DNA of 64,000 bases from positions 124,340,373-124,404,372 of the forward strand of contig CM060709.1 in NCBI GenBank assembly GCA_030686995.1, written 5' to 3'. The notes under the pieces are model-generated. The model was not told where the DNA came from and made no database searches. It was given only the letters and a program-made list of their open reading frames with translations. The translations under genes were made by a program, and so were the position numbers. Position 1 is the first letter of the stretch. Each line of letters begins with the position of its first letter. The DNA is from Artemisia argyi (lineage: Eukaryota > Streptophyta > Magnoliopsida > Asterales > Asteraceae). Of the stretch, positions 11,401-23,624 are shown piece by piece.

Positions 11401-11470
11401 TTGTACTTTGTATTATGAAGTAGCACCCCTATGACACAGTCTTCCGCTGCGGTATTTTGGGGGTGTTACA
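8459..11470 (+). repeat. Solo LTR of the TE-C family
   Basis: Begins TGTAACAAGACGC and ends GGGGGTGTTACA, flanked on both sides by TCGTA (8454-8458 and 11471-11475). Its sequence is homologous, in the opposite orientation, to the TE-C LTRs; compare 8560-8870 with 37180-37480. No internal region or second LTR is present. This is the classic result of recombination between the two LTRs of one copy. The ORF at 10779-11144 is an LTR repeat artefact. Confidence 0.85.
10793..10940 (+). repeat. 24-bp minisatellite in the solo LTR
   Basis: Six starts of CTTTGGGAAGTGGCTCCCAG at 10793, 10825, 10849, 10873, 10897 and 10921, the last five exactly 24 bases apart. Each unit is itself a small imperfect palindrome (TGGGA...TCCCA). 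Confidence 0.85.
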
Positions 11471-11633
11471 TCGTAAATCCACTCAGTTGCAAGTCCCGCC
11501 ATAAAAGACTTGTAACCTGTGTGTTCACAATCTACTGCTACAATATAATATGATTAAGATATGTATAAGTTCATAACAACAGTTAAGCAATTAGTAGTGA
11601 GTCTACACTTCATCTCCGAAGACCTCACATAAG

Positions 11634-11793
11634 TATGTTGCTCACAAGGAAGGTAGTGGCATTGGTTCCACTTCATCTCCGAAACCCAATGCATGTGTTA
11701 TCCAAGGAGACTTTATGTTGCTCAGAAGGAAGGTAATAGCATTGATTCTACTTCATCTCCGAAACCCAATGCATGTGTTATCCCAAAGAGACT
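11634..11793. repeat. 80-bp tandem duplication in the TE-A LTR
   Basis: Two copies beginning TATGTTGCTCA at 11634 and 11714, exactly 80 bases apart, each with CATCTCCGAAACCCAATGCA. It occupies the LTR position that holds different repeats in related LTRs. Confidence 0.75.
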
Positions 11794-12149
11794 TACAAGT
11801 TTAAGTATAACGCCATCAAGTATAATGCAATCAAGTATAATGTAATCAAGTATAATGTTTCCAAGTATAAATGTTATGTGAATTTGTACAAGTAAGCAAG
11901 TAGTAGCATGTATCTCCCCCAAAGAGTTAAAACAAGTATAAAAGAGTAGGGGCTATGACTCACCTGGTGCAATAGCTATGATGACAAAAGTGGATACACA
12001 TAAATGAGGCACGATCTCTAACCGCAACCTAATATGAATGATATAGTCTAATGTAAGAAATGAAATGATGCTGAAAATGTCCATGCACATGTTCCCTATA
12101 CCACTCTTAACTTGAAAAATACTTGTTGTTATCAAAATAAAGCTAGTTG

Positions 12150-12251
<102 letters not shown>

Positions 12252-14221
12252 TATGTACCAATGTTTGTGTTGAAATCCTCGGTTTGAAATCCTTGAAATA
12301 ACGCCTTGTAGTGATGAAAATATACTTGTAATAACTAATACTTCATTAGTTATGAAATTGGGTACTTGGTTAATATTTCTAGAAAATCTAGAATTTAGTA
12401 CGTAGTGTTATTATTATTTCTAAAAACTGCCAATTATAGAGGATTTTTGCCGATATTGAAACGTGAATATCTTTGTCGTTATAAGCCCGTTTTACTTGTT
12501 CTTTATATCCACGGTTACGTCTTAGTATGTAGTAATATATTTTGGAAAGCTCGGCTCCTCCGGATTACGTCTAAAGCCTCTTTTTGTCCGACGAAAAACG
12601 TCCAACAGCATGTATTTTTCCGGAAAATAGTTTTCGTCAATGAACTTGCAAAAATCATAACTTCTTCGTTATAAACTCTTTTTAATCCGTTCTTTCGCCT
12701 ACGGATTCGTTTTTGAAAGTATTTTCTAAACATTTGGCCAAAGTTTCCTTTGTTTTTACTGATTTTCCAGAATTTAACAAAATGGGACAGCATGTTTATA
12801 TAAGTGTTACAAATCCATTTCCAAGGTTCAAAACTAGTTTCAACCTCAACCAAAACTCTTGCAAACTCCACAAATATATACTAATCCTACCATACACCTT
12901 ATTAGGGTGTCATGGGTTCCTAATGACTAGTAATCAAGTTAATTTAACAAGGGAACACCTAAATCACAATCTAGGGTTTGTATGTTCAAAAAGTATACAA
13001 AAATAATGTGGTATAACTAGTTTGTGCATGAAATTAAGCATGAATACCATAAGATACATATGTTAATTAGATGAAAACATGAAAATAAATTTGAATACTC
13101 ACTTTGAAATAATAGGTGGTGAGATGATGAGAAACCTTGGATTACTTGTGTTTTGTGTTATGATTCTTGATTAGGATGATGAAATGAACAACTTTGATGC
13201 TTTATACTTTGAAAAATAATGGATTGATCATGGATCTTGGCAAAAAGTCGTGGGTTTGGAGTGGAGAAGGAAGGAAAAAGATGAGCTTATGATTCTTGGA
13301 AATTATATGTTTGTGTGAAAGGTGTTTATGTAGATATTTACTTAGGTTTATATTGTATTATACTTGATCATATAAGCATGAGGTTAAAAGTAAAGGTCAA
13401 GTGGTCTAGGGATGGTATTGTGGCCGGTTTTCAATAAGTGAAAGAGTAGCAAAGTCGGTTTTGAGTTGCTTAGGAAATGTAATGTAATATTGGTGTAGTT
13501 TAGTGTAAGTATTAGTTATAATCAGGTACCGGGTTTGCTAGAAATAAATATTAACGAAGTTAACCGGGACTTAATAAAGTCATAAGAATGTTAGAAATAT
13601 GTTGGGTACAAGTACTGAGTGTTCGGGTGATTATTGTTTAGTTTTCATGAAAACCGTCGTAATATTCATAAGCTCACGTTATAAATAAAATAAATTTCCA
13701 AAATACTGGGTAAATGAATGTTATAACTTTTATGATGATAAAATGGATATAAAAATATGTCAGGACCATTGTGGGAATATTTAGATATATTCGTCGTGTA
13801 TAAACCGGGTGTTAACGTTTACTATAAATACTTATATGTAAAAACGTTAAATGTATCAAATACATAAATTTGAAAATCCTAAGAGTGGTATAACATGAAT
13901 ATGCTGTTATGATGATCTGCAGACTGTCTCTAGTCCATATGCAGTGTCCTTAGCACTAATGAAATGAATTCGCACCTAAACCAATCCGGTTACGCGAATT
14001 TGAATACCCGTAAACTAAACTTACGATGAAATGTGTAATGCACGTGAATGATGAAATCTTTTCCGGAAATGAATAGTGTTTAGTGAATAGTAATTTTTCT
14101 GAATGCTTCTCGGAATGTCAAACTGACACAAAAAATGATGAATAGTGTTTTGATGAATAGTGTTTGATGAATAGTGTTTTTCCAAAGTTCGGGAAATGAC
14201 CTGAAATGGTGAGTTGTGACA

Positions 14222-17200
14222 AGAAAGGCCAAGAAAAGGATAAAGGTATTAGAACAAGAAATTCGTCAAAAGTTTTGTACAACCTGTTGAAGAATCTAAC
14301 ATGCGGTCAAAGGAAAGAATTAATTGATATGGGATTTGGCTCACTGTATGGGATGGATATAGATGAACTTTCTGGTAAAATTGGACTTTTTGTTGTGAAC
14401 AACTTTGAACCAAGTGAGATGAAGCTAAAGTGCCAGAATTATGTTATTATAATAACTGCACTGTCTATTCATAAAGTGTTGGGTGTACCAATAGGGGGTT
14501 TGCCTATCAATGATTTGGTTAAGAATAGAGAAGTGGAAGGTTCTATAAGCAAAAGATAGTATAGTTAATTTCCTACTAGGAATCCAACACCAAATAAAGT
14601 TGCTGATCTTATTATAGAAACAAAAGTTGAAGGAATTATGTTCAAGATGAGTATACTTATTTTATTTTCCAACATATTGGGATTAGTAGGACTCGGTGGA
14701 CAGTGTAGACCTAGTCTAATTGTTCCTTATATAACTGAAGAAACGAAAATTGATAAAATTGATTGGTGCAAATATGTTTTGGACTGCTTGAAGATAAGCA
14801 AAGAAGGTTGGAAAACAGATTGTAAAAATAGTTACTATCCAGGTCCTCTAACAGGTCTGATCGTAAGTGCTTATATCTCAATATTATGTAATTTATTTTT
14901 TTCTCAGTATTCACATGTAAAGAAAATCTTGTGTATAATTGAATAAAAATGTTTGAATAGTCGAAATTGTATAATTAATTTTTTTATAATATATATTAAA
15001 CTTTTCACTTATGAAAACAATTATTTGTAATATTTAAGATTTTAGTAAAATAATGATTCTTGCTTTATTTTGCAGCTTATATATATATTCATTCTACAAA
15101 GTGTGATTCAGACCTCAAGGCTCACGAAATTCCTTCAATACATTTTTGGAATGCTGATGATATAAGAAGGAGGGAGACTTTCGAATTGGATAATGGTGGT
15201 TTTGGAAATTTGGATTTTTATTTAGATGTCGACAATGACAATGATTCTTACAGAAAAAAGGTTTTCTTTTATTTATAATCACAATGATTGTAGACTTGAG
15301 TTTTATTACTAATTTTATGTCTTCACATGTGCAAAAATAGGCATTGAATACCTTCACATGTGAACAAATCAAATACACTCACATTTCCTCACATTTCTTT
15401 TTTTCTTTGTTATAACAGTTGTACTTGGATAAACTTGATCCAAATGTGGATTTGTTGGAAAAAATTCTTTCTGATATACAAAATGAATTAAAAAAATCGT
15501 CTAGCGAAAATTTAGATAATATGAGGCTTAAAGAGATTAAAGCCAATTTCAACGTTTGTATTCGGAATGTAGAAATGGAAAATTATGAATCAACAGGGCT
15601 TGAAAAGGAAGATGATGATTTGGATGCAGAAAGGGAAAAATATGAATCAACAAGGTTTGGAAGGGAAGACAATGAATCTACGGGTTTTAAAAACAAAAGT
15701 GAAGAATTTTGCAATGTACATCTTTCTGAAGATGAATTAGAAAATAAGGATTTAGATAAAGAAAAGGAAGATGGTGAATCAACGGGTTTTGAAAACAAGA
15801 ATGTTGATGGTTTGAATGACGTATCAACAGGGTTAGAAAAGGAAAACGCTGACGATGATGGTTTCAATAATGTTTCAGAGAATTTTGAAACAAGACAGTC
15901 AGATGAGGAAAGAGTCGAAGATGAGGGAATAGAGAAAGATGTAGATGATGATACAGATGTTGACACTCCTATGTATTTTAAAAGAAGAAAGAAAGCACAT
16001 AAATCAAACGAAAGCAATCAATCAAAAGATGAAGTTTTTGAAGATGAAAAGAAAAATGAAAGCACTCCATCAAATGATGAGATGGCTGACACTCCAGAAA
16101 GTTCATTTTAACATTTGAGAAAACATAATTTTGAAGAAGGTTCAACATTTGCTGAAGATAAAGAAGAAGATGATGATATAAAGGTTAAATTTAAATTCAG
16201 TTATTTACTATTAAAAAACGTAATTTTTACAATTGTAAAATCATAGTTTTATCGCAAGTGAAAAAATAATATTTTAATTTTTAGAAGTGTTAAAAAGCTT
16301 TGTATTACATAACAGATTTTTATCTTAAAAGAAAAGACAATTTTAGTGTCTTTAAAGAATGCAATTTTAGTGAAACATTTAAATTCAGTTGATTACTATT
16401 AAAAAATGTAATTTGAGTTACTTTAAACTAAATTAATATTCAAATTTATTTTTTTTTGCAGGCAAAAAGAGATCAAGAATCGCTTCGTATGCAGAAAAGG
16501 AAACTTGCTGAAAGCTTACAAAAAGAAAACGTAGAAAGGACAAAACAACGAGTGGATGAATTACGGGAAAGTGAAAAGAAGGTTTTTAAAATTTTTATAG
16601 TTTCTCTCTGTATACATTTGAATTTATTTGTATGTTTATGATTTTAATTACTATTTGTTAATTAAATATACTTTTGTTATTTGTCATCTCGAAGAAGATA
16701 TAAATCTAAAGAAAAATACCGCAGTGAATTGTTAGAGGAACTCAAGGATATCGAAAGCTTATCTTATAATATGAGTTCGTTGTTGCGTGGGTTAGGGTGT
16801 GAAGTTTGTTTTACTTTTGCTGAGGTTAGTTTCTATTTCAGTGTTTTATAGTCTATTCACATGTGATCAAATATTTTCACAATATAGATTCTCAGAGTAG
16901 AAAAAACTTGTATACTTCAAACAATACATAGTAATCCTTTTGATAGTTGAATGAGAAAAATATGGGATTTGTCTAATGAATAACCATGCTATAAAACATG
17001 GATACATTGCATTAGTTCATTATATGCTAAATCAATCTGTTATGATGATTTCAGGTTAATAAGGTTTATAAGGATGCACTATTCGATTTCCACCCGGATA
17101 AGTTTGCACACGGTGACATGCGTAAAAAAGTGGAAGCTGAAGAAAAGTTTAAGCTTATTATAGACATGAGGGATAATGATTTTCTTTTTAAGCAGAAAAT

Positions 17201-17240
17201 TGTAACACCCCTAGAATCGGGTCCAGCGGAAGCATACATA
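14222..17240 (+). pseudogene. PMD-like / J-domain gene, 5'-truncated and 3'-interrupted
   Basis: Seen: a segment with GQRKELIDMGFGSLYGMDID and KVLGVPIGGLPIND (14260-14535), then IDWCKYVLDCL and YYPGPLT (14640-14854), then exons at about 15076-15260 and 15419-16183 (acidic, with ESTGLEKE-type repeats), 16462-16579, roughly 16690-16824 and 17055 onward. The last exon encodes FHPDKFAHGDMRKKVEAEEK, an HPD-bearing J-domain core preceded by LLRGLGCEV. Several junctions obey GT-AG in phase (15260/15419, 16183/16462, 16824/17055); others are unclear. Family knowledge: the N part resembles plant mobile-domain-like proteins found around Mutator-like elements, and the J part resembles plant auxilin-type co-chaperones. 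In-frame stops at 14557, 14563 and 16109 argue for a relic. As it stands the frame reads into TE-B and stops at 17240; the original last codons resume at 44733. Confidence 0.6.
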
Positions 17241-17569
17241 TAGCTGGGGTGTAACTCAATTAGTATCTCGACACAAGTACAAAAATGGTTTACACTTCAA
17301 TCATTTAGAATAAAATCATTTAATCAAAAGTATTGAATTTACATTGTTAAAAGTAGTGCGGAAGTAGGCCCTTAAAATAGTTTAAAATGGTCCCAAAATG
17401 AATATCAGAGTCTTCTATGACCATGTCATACCCTGCCAAAACCTCCTGTAGCGTGCCATTGATTAATACCTGAAAATACATGCTAAAGTGTCAACACGGG
17501 GTTAGTGAGTTCATAGAGTTTAGTGAACAAGTATGTAATGTAAAACATTTGAATTTAAGATTTCCCAGT

Positions 17570-17735
17570 AAAGGCATCGTAAATCCGTAATAAGGTTTAT
17601 GCAAAGGCATCGTAAATCAGTGATAAATCAGTAATAAGGTTTATGCAAAGGCATCGTAATTCAGTAATAAATCAGTAATAAGGTTGATGCAAAGGCATCG
17701 TAAATCTGTAATAAGGTTGATAAAAACCATCAGTA
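17570..17735. repeat. Minisatellite in the TE-B 3' LTR
   Basis: Repeats of GCAAAGGCATCGTAAATCAG and TAATAAGGTT in units of about 30-50 bases. The matching site in the 5' LTR (43350-43545) has one more unit. Confidence 0.75.
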
Positions 17736-18436
17736 TATAACTTTAATCGTATGTACAATAGCCATAAGTAAAAAGTAAAGTAATAAGGTTTCAGTAATAA
17801 AATTTACATTGGCTCTTAAGCTCATGACCCCGAAGCTAGACGTTACTTGGCCCCAAATGAATGTTTACCAGACACTCTAAAGATATTAGAAATGAAATAC
17901 ATCCGTAATTCCGTTGGAGCAACCCAAACACGGATGGAGGAGTCACCCTAAATAGATCTATTCACTCACTCTCGCTTATAGATTAATTAACGGTCCATGA
18001 TAATGAAGGGGACTTGTCATGACGTGGTAATAAGGCAACTTAAGCAATGTAAGGAATTTATACTTTGGCATGCACAAAAATAATTAAAGCAATTTATTCT
18101 CCCCCGTGGGATTTGTAATCAAAATATGGAATTGAAAACGGGGCTGTGAAAACTCACAGAAATGAGCAAGTAGTTGAGAAGACTTGTAAAAGTATAAAAC
18201 AAGTATTTAAGCATGTATCTCCCCCAAAGAGTTTATAAAGTAATTAAACAAGTAAAAGTGGGGCTATGACTCACCTGGTGCGATAGCTACGATGACAAAA
18301 GTGGATACACTGAAATAAGGCACGATCTCTAACCGCAACCTAATATGAATGATATGATCTAATGTAAGAAATGAAATGATGCTACACATGCAAATACGTA
18401 TGTTATCAATACCACTCTTGAAATTTGAAAATAATG

Positions 18437-19332
18437 TGTGGAAAACTAGAAGGGGGGTTGAATAGTTTACCGATTAAAATCTTTTTAACTTGTTAAGTTA
18501 GCTTTGAAACTTTCCGTTTGATCAAAGATATATGCACAAACACAATATATAACATGCAAGTAAATGAAAGAAACGATCAAACCACAACACGAGTATTTAT
18601 CGTGGTTCGGCTACAAGGACTCTTTTCCCTTGCCCTACGTCCACGCCCCGAGTATCCAACTCGAGAGTTTCTTTCACTAGTCAACAAGTGCCTTTCACCG
18701 TCGGAGAAAACCTTACACATCGCTTATACTTTTACCGACACAAAGCTAAATGTCGAGTTCTTTTACAAGGGCACAACCACTCCCGTTAGTTCTTTTACTA
18801 GGGTACAACAACTCCCAACACTCTTTGTATTTTGAGGACTAAAATACTAACCACTCACTACAGAATATACACAAACAAATGAAGTGTAAACAACACGAGT
18901 TTACACAATACTAAGCTACCAAGTCTTGCAACGTTGTGTTGGAAACTTGTAACTTTTCACGACCTTGTGAGCTTCTTTGCTACAAAGAGAAACTTCACAT
19001 TAACAATGTTAAGAGGTTAGAAGAAAAGATGAGTGTGTGTGTAAAATATGATCTCAAGAGGTTAGCCAAAAATCAAGTTATGGCTTGGTATTTATAGCAC
19101 ATCAAACTGCATGCTTGGCGGATCAGGCGGAACCCTCAGATGGGTTCCGCCCGTGTACCCCCAGGGTACCGCCGGGTCTGCAGTAGGTTTTTGCAATAAC
19201 TCTTCAAACCAAACAAGGTCTTGTCTCATAACTCCTAGCAACCAAACAATGTCACATCACTTAAATCAAGTCAAACATGAAACTTGTAAGCAACAACAAA
19301 GTTAGTCAAACACATTTCTTTCCATAAATACA
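18437..19332 (-). repeat. Copia 3' LTR
   Basis: 896 bp, plus-strand edges TGTGGAAAACTAG and TAAATACA. It contains a GGCGGAACCC hairpin at about 19128-19153. The 105-residue ORF at 18518-18835 is duplicated in the other LTR and is not a gene. Confidence 0.92.
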
Positions 19333-19774
19333 TTTGTTTTACTTAAGAGACGAAAAAGCACATCAAGTATTTGAAGGTTAATATATTTCTCCCCCTTTTT
19401 GTCGAAACAAAAAGTAGGGTAGCGAAGCGGAATAATGGCCATACTCCCCCTTGATCGGTACTCCCCCTAAATGGAGTACCAATATGGGAAACATGGATTT
19501 TGAGACCTATAAAACAATGGTTAGTTGGTGATATATATAGTCAAGCTTGTAGTTACCACACACATTGCAACCACAACACAAACACGATCAACCAACAATG
19601 TACTAGAGTGAGTAGAAAGAAATTTCATTCCAAGTAAAATTTTGACTATAAAAGTCAAAAGACAAGAAATGAGAACTATTCTTCTACTTGTACACAAAAA
19701 CTAAAAAAAATAACCAAGAAAATAAAATAAAATCCTACGTTCCTAGATTGGGGCAAACGGCCTCCAAAGATTGT
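19333..19774 (-). other. Copia 3' untranslated region with polypurine tract
   Basis: Noncoding. The minus strand has CGACAAAAAGGGGGAGAAA at 19386-19404, the purine-rich tract typical of SIRE-like elements, about 55 bases before the 3' LTR. Confidence 0.6.
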
Positions 19775-20683
19775 CTAGGATTTGTTGGGGTGGGAGAGTG
19801 CATCCAAACGTTCAATGACGTGTTGGAATGCAAAACGTGTTTCGTTTTGGAATTGGTTAAGGAATGTTTTGATGGTTTCACCCATTTGCTCACAATTTGA
19901 GCAAGCATGGGGATAAGTGGGTTGAAATGGGTTGGTTTTGGTTTCTTGGTTTGATGGTTGGTTGGTTTTTGGTTCTTGGGTGGAGGATGGATTTGGTATT
20001 GAGTCAAGCAAGGTGGTTTGAAATTCCATTGCTTGATGAAGGTGATTCTCAACCATGCTTTGGATTTCCTCATATGAGGGAAAGAAAGTCTCATAGGTTC
20101 GGGCTTGAGAAGGTGGTGGAGTTGGGTGATCATGGTGTTCAAAATTTGGTTCTCCATAAAGAGGACCATGGATTTCACGGTAGATAGGGTGAAATAACAA
20201 CGGTTTGGGTGGTTGTTCCACTTGTTGTGGTGGTTGGGTAAGTTCAAGATCTTTATCAAGGTCAAGAATTGACCTTGGTGATTGATTTGCAAAAGGTGGT
20301 GGTTGGGTATGTCTTGGTGGAAGATCATTTAGATCTTGGAAAAATGGATGTGGTGATGTGGGAGGAGACCTAAATAGTTCCATTGGCTCAATTTTTGGTA
20401 ATGGTGATGGTGATGGAGTCTTTGATGGTTCGGTTGGAGCACTTGGTGGAGTTGGGTCAATACGTGATTTAATAGGTGGTGGAGTGTGCTCATTTGGTTG
20501 TTTGGGTGATGGAGATGGAGATGCAAGGTTCAAAAAATGTTCATTTTTGATGGGTGATGTGAATTCCTCCGATGATGAGGAGCTAAGGTTGATGGGTTGA
20601 TTGCACCATAGTCGTTTCACACTTATCCGGGCAGTTCTCCGGATGGATCGTAATGGTTGAGAGGTGTTTGTTGACTTGGTCAT
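19775..20683 (-). CDS. Proline-rich ORF of the copia element (env-like position)
   Basis: 302 residues without a stop, starting MTKSTNTSQPLRSIRRTARI. Seen: a basic N-terminus, then a long Pro/Ser-rich stretch (residues 35-160, many PSPSP, PPPI and PPTSP runs), then a Gln/Asn-rich part and a C-terminus CEQMGETIKTFLNQFQNETR that could form a helix. No clear transmembrane segment and no signal peptide. Known: SIRE/Maximus elements carry extra, poorly conserved ORFs between pol and the 3' LTR, sometimes called env-like. I assign no function beyond that position. Confidence 0.5.
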   Translation of the reverse strand: MTKSTNTSQPLRSIRRTARISVKRLWCNQPINLSSSSSEEFTSPIKNEHFLNLASPSPSPKQPNEHTPPPIKSRIDPTPPSAPTEPSKTPSPSPLPKIEPMELFRSPPTSPHPFFQDLNDLPPRHTQPPPFANQSPRSILDLDKDLELTQPPQQVEQPPKPLLFHPIYREIHGPLYGEPNFEHHDHPTPPPSQARTYETFFPSYEEIQSMVENHLHQAMEFQTTLLDSIPNPSSTQEPKTNQPSNQETKTNPFQPTYPHACSNCEQMGETIKTFLNQFQNETRFAFQHVIERLDALSHPNKS

Positions 20684-21680
20684 GGTTAAAATGGTTTAAA
20701 GTTTCAGAAATTTTGATGAAGAAGGTGTGGTTTGATAGTGTTTAGGATGGTTTAATTTATAGTGATGAAGATTTGTGGGAAGGAGTGTTTGGATTTGATG
20801 TTAGTCCATACAAAAATGGTGGTTCCTAATGATTTGGAAAACTTAATTGTGGGTTGTCATGTCATGGAAGTCAATCCAATGAAAATGGTGAAGTGAGAAG
20901 ACAAGTTTTTCACTAAATGCATAGTGGTTTTGGTGGATTTTTGGTAGTATAAATCTCAGGAATTTCAAGGATCCCTTAAAAGGGTTCCTTCCTTTAGGTT
21001 TGAGGGGTCCTTGAGGTTGTTATGGTTAAATTTGAATTTTGGCAGGAATTGGTTTTGGTTAAGTTCATGGAAGAAGGAGTATCCTATTATGCTAAACACA
21101 TTGCTAGTAATGGGTTTCTACCTAAAAGGATTGGATTTTGGTGTTTGAATGTTGAATTGGCGAAAAAGAAAACAACAAATCTGCAGGCTACTGGCGGCAC
21201 CCTCAGATGACACAGGCGGAACCCAAATTAGGGTACCGTCTGGTCCGTTGGGCAAATTCTGGGTTACCCAGAATTTGTACTGGCGGAACCCAAATTTGGG
21301 ATCCGCCGGATCCGCCAGGGCTGAAAAAGTTCACAGTCCGCGTTTTTGACCCGCGAAACGATTTTCAAAATTTTCGAAAACTCCTAAAATCAAAGAGATA
21401 CTTCATTTCTGGTTAGGCAAAGCTAAAATTAGACACCAAAACACACATATCATAGGAGTTTGACCTTGAGGTCGAGAATTTCACCATACTTAGTGAAAAT
21501 TCCATAACCATGAAAATTTGACAACTTGCCAAAAGTTGTCTTCCTGCAACATTGTTAGTTGAAACATGTTCCAAAGTGTATCAAACATTGTACTAACACA
21601 CAAATACATCACAAAGATTGTTTAAACTACCAAATTGTTCCAATAGAACCTTGTGCCAAACACTCCTAACACACCCGCAC
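20684..21680 (-). other. Copia spacer with GGCGG hairpins
   Basis: Noncoding between the two extra ORFs. The only marked structure is the GC-rich hairpin cluster at 21190-21325. Confidence 0.55.
21190..21325. repeat. GGCGGAACCC hairpin cluster (copia spacer)
   Basis: Contains three GGCGG(A/C)ACCC words at 21194-21300 and a near-perfect palindrome GGCGGAACCCAAATTTGGGATCCGCC with one mismatch. It is far more GC-rich than the surrounding spacer. Confidence 0.75.
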
Positions 21681-22790
21681 TCATTGACGGTCCATCTTCT
21701 TTTTCATCTTCCCGAGGAATCTCCTGATGTTTTTGAACATCCCCTTTGTTTGCTTGAACTCCTCTGACTCATTAGGAATATCCGGAAGTTGAGAAAGGTA
21801 TTCGAGAGGAGGGAGCCTAGAGTTTGGCAAATTGTCATCTTCACTCATTGAGGAAGAAGATGATGAGGTAGGAGGATGTGGACGTTTTCCTTGAGCTTTG
21901 TAAACTCTCTTATCATTAAGTGGAACAAAGGTATGTGGAATGAGAGTGTAGTCAAGACGAAGACCATTTGAAGTTGGTGGAATGGGTGAGATGAACCTGA
22001 AGAGACGAGTCAAGAGCATTCCATATGGCATAGCCGTTGTGCCATGCACGGGAATGTTGGCCATTCTCTTGGCCATGTAGTAGGCAAGGTTGAAGGGTTG
22101 CCTAATGGACAAGGAGTAGAGCATGTAGCAAAGGCAAAGGTTGATATGGTCACGGTTCCCTATTGTGCTAATGACATTGGCTCTAAGGACTTCCTCCCAT
22201 TTCTTGAATTGAGGTTTGAGTTCGTTCATTTCCATTCCATATGGGTCCTTATCGACCTCATTCCCCGAACGGGTTCTCCTAGTGGTGGTGGTCCTAACAA
22301 AGAGGTGATCACGGATTATGTCTTTTGAGACAAGGGGTGTGTCATAAGGATGGATACGGTCTTGGAGGTTGTCAAGAGTTGAGAGGGAGTGCAAGTCGGA
22401 ATAGAGGCAAGTACCACGGTTTGGAACACATAGGATTTGAGCAAACTCCTCAAGAGTGAAGGAGTATTGGTGACCGCTAACCCTAAAGTGGATAGACATA
22501 TGACCATAATCATCCGTTGAGAGGACGCATGATGCATAGAACTCTAGAATGAACCTAGGACGAATAGGCTCGTCGATATTCAAAGGACACTCAAAGTTTA
22601 TTGTGGCAAAATCGGCATAAATGTTTGTGCCTTCTAGGAAAGATGGGTCTATGGTTCTACCCTCATGGACATAGTGTTTTTCTAGGGCTTTGAAAACGTT
22701 TACTTGATTTGCGGTAAGGCCTTTGGTTTTGTGGTGTTTTGGTAGGTACTTAATGGTGTCCTTGTGGTCGTAGTGGGTTAGAGGAGGCAT
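21681..22790 (-). CDS. Retrotransposon-borne ORF, plant transposon-protein-like
   Basis: 369 residues with no stop, starting MPPLTHYDHKDTIKYLPKHH. Seen: RPRFILEFYASCVL (about residues 77-90), YSFTLEEFAQILCVPNRG (about 108-125), a region with NLCLCYMLYSLSIRQPFNLA and YMAKRMANIPVHG, then a serine/acidic linker and a basic C-terminus. The first two motifs resemble the plant transposon-associated domain, also seen in mobile-domain-like proteins, that recurs in plant retroelements next to pol. It lies downstream of gag-pol in a different frame from the proline-rich ORF. Its uninterrupted length contrasts with the stops in gag-pol. Function is unknown. Confidence 0.5.
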   Translation of the reverse strand: MPPLTHYDHKDTIKYLPKHHKTKGLTANQVNVFKALEKHYVHEGRTIDPSFLEGTNIYADFATINFECPLNIDEPIRPRFILEFYASCVLSTDDYGHMSIHFRVSGHQYSFTLEEFAQILCVPNRGTCLYSDLHSLSTLDNLQDRIHPYDTPLVSKDIIRDHLFVRTTTTRRTRSGNEVDKDPYGMEMNELKPQFKKWEEVLRANVISTIGNRDHINLCLCYMLYSLSIRQPFNLAYYMAKRMANIPVHGTTAMPYGMLLTRLFRFISPIPPTSNGLRLDYTLIPHTFVPLNDKRVYKAQGKRPHPPTSSSSSSMSEDDNLPNSRLPPLEYLSQLPDIPNESEEFKQTKGMFKNIRRFLGKMKKKMDRQ

Positions 22791-23624
22791 GATGATTCCT
22801 AGAACAACAAAATTTCACATTTTAGTTTACGTAAACCACTATTATAATGTGGAAGTTCTAGTGTGTGCCTATATGAAAACAATGTGGAGGTGCGGTTATC
22901 TTGACTCATTTTGATGCTTCAAAATCGTTTTATGCAAGTTTTGTTATAAAACAAAAGATAACCCAAATGCTCCTAGTTCAATGTATCTTTGTTTAAATGT
23001 ACCCGAAAATACATATTGGTTATGTATTCCCTTTAGCATTCAAGAGACATTATGCAAGTGATGTTTTAAGCATAATGTTTTGATTTTGTATTCTCAATGT
23101 GAGACGAAAAAATATTTGTCCTACTTGTGAGAAATTTTTGAAAGGATTTGACATGGGGTGTTTTAGCAAACATGTTTATACTAATTAAAGATGCAATTCC
23201 TAACTATGGGAAACATGATTAGTTTTATTAATTACCTAATCTCATGCATGAATTTCTTAAGTTAATGCACAACCCCAAGTTTTTGTTTTTGTGCAAGAAA
23301 TAGAATTCCTAGACTCAGATCAGAATTGTAATCATGTTTAGAATACTTACAATGATGATTGATTTGCAATGTAAATGAATGGAGGACCAAGAATTCGTAG
23401 GTGTGGATGAGTGGTGAAGTGAATAGTATCAGCCTTGAAGTGGTGGTATGAGATAATGGGTGTTTGGTTAAATATAAACAAAGAAAATGATTCTGCAGGT
23501 CGACGGACACGGCGGAACCCTGGGTTGGGTTCCGTCCGTTATGGCTGAGGGTTCCGCCGACCCTGCTGAGAAAAATGGTTTTGGATTTGTTTTGATTTTT
23601 GTGATTTTTGTCTAATGTCCAGAA
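22791..23624 (-). other. Copia spacer after gag-pol
   Basis: No supported ORF. A GC-rich hairpin group lies at 23497-23570 (CGGCGGAACCC...GGGTTCCGTCC, then GGGTTCCGCCG). Confidence 0.6.

Noticed and set aside
14206..14221. Start codon for the PMD/J-domain ORF
   Set aside because: These bases are the end of the TE-A LTR, so the apparent start is a fusion artefact; the true 5' end is lost.
15583..16017. Serine-rich minus-strand ORF
   Set aside because: Antisense shadow of the acidic ESTGLEKE repeat exon.
18518..18835. 105-residue ORF, repeated at 28707-29024
   Set aside because: Lies within the copia LTRs and is duplicated only because the LTR is; no family signal.
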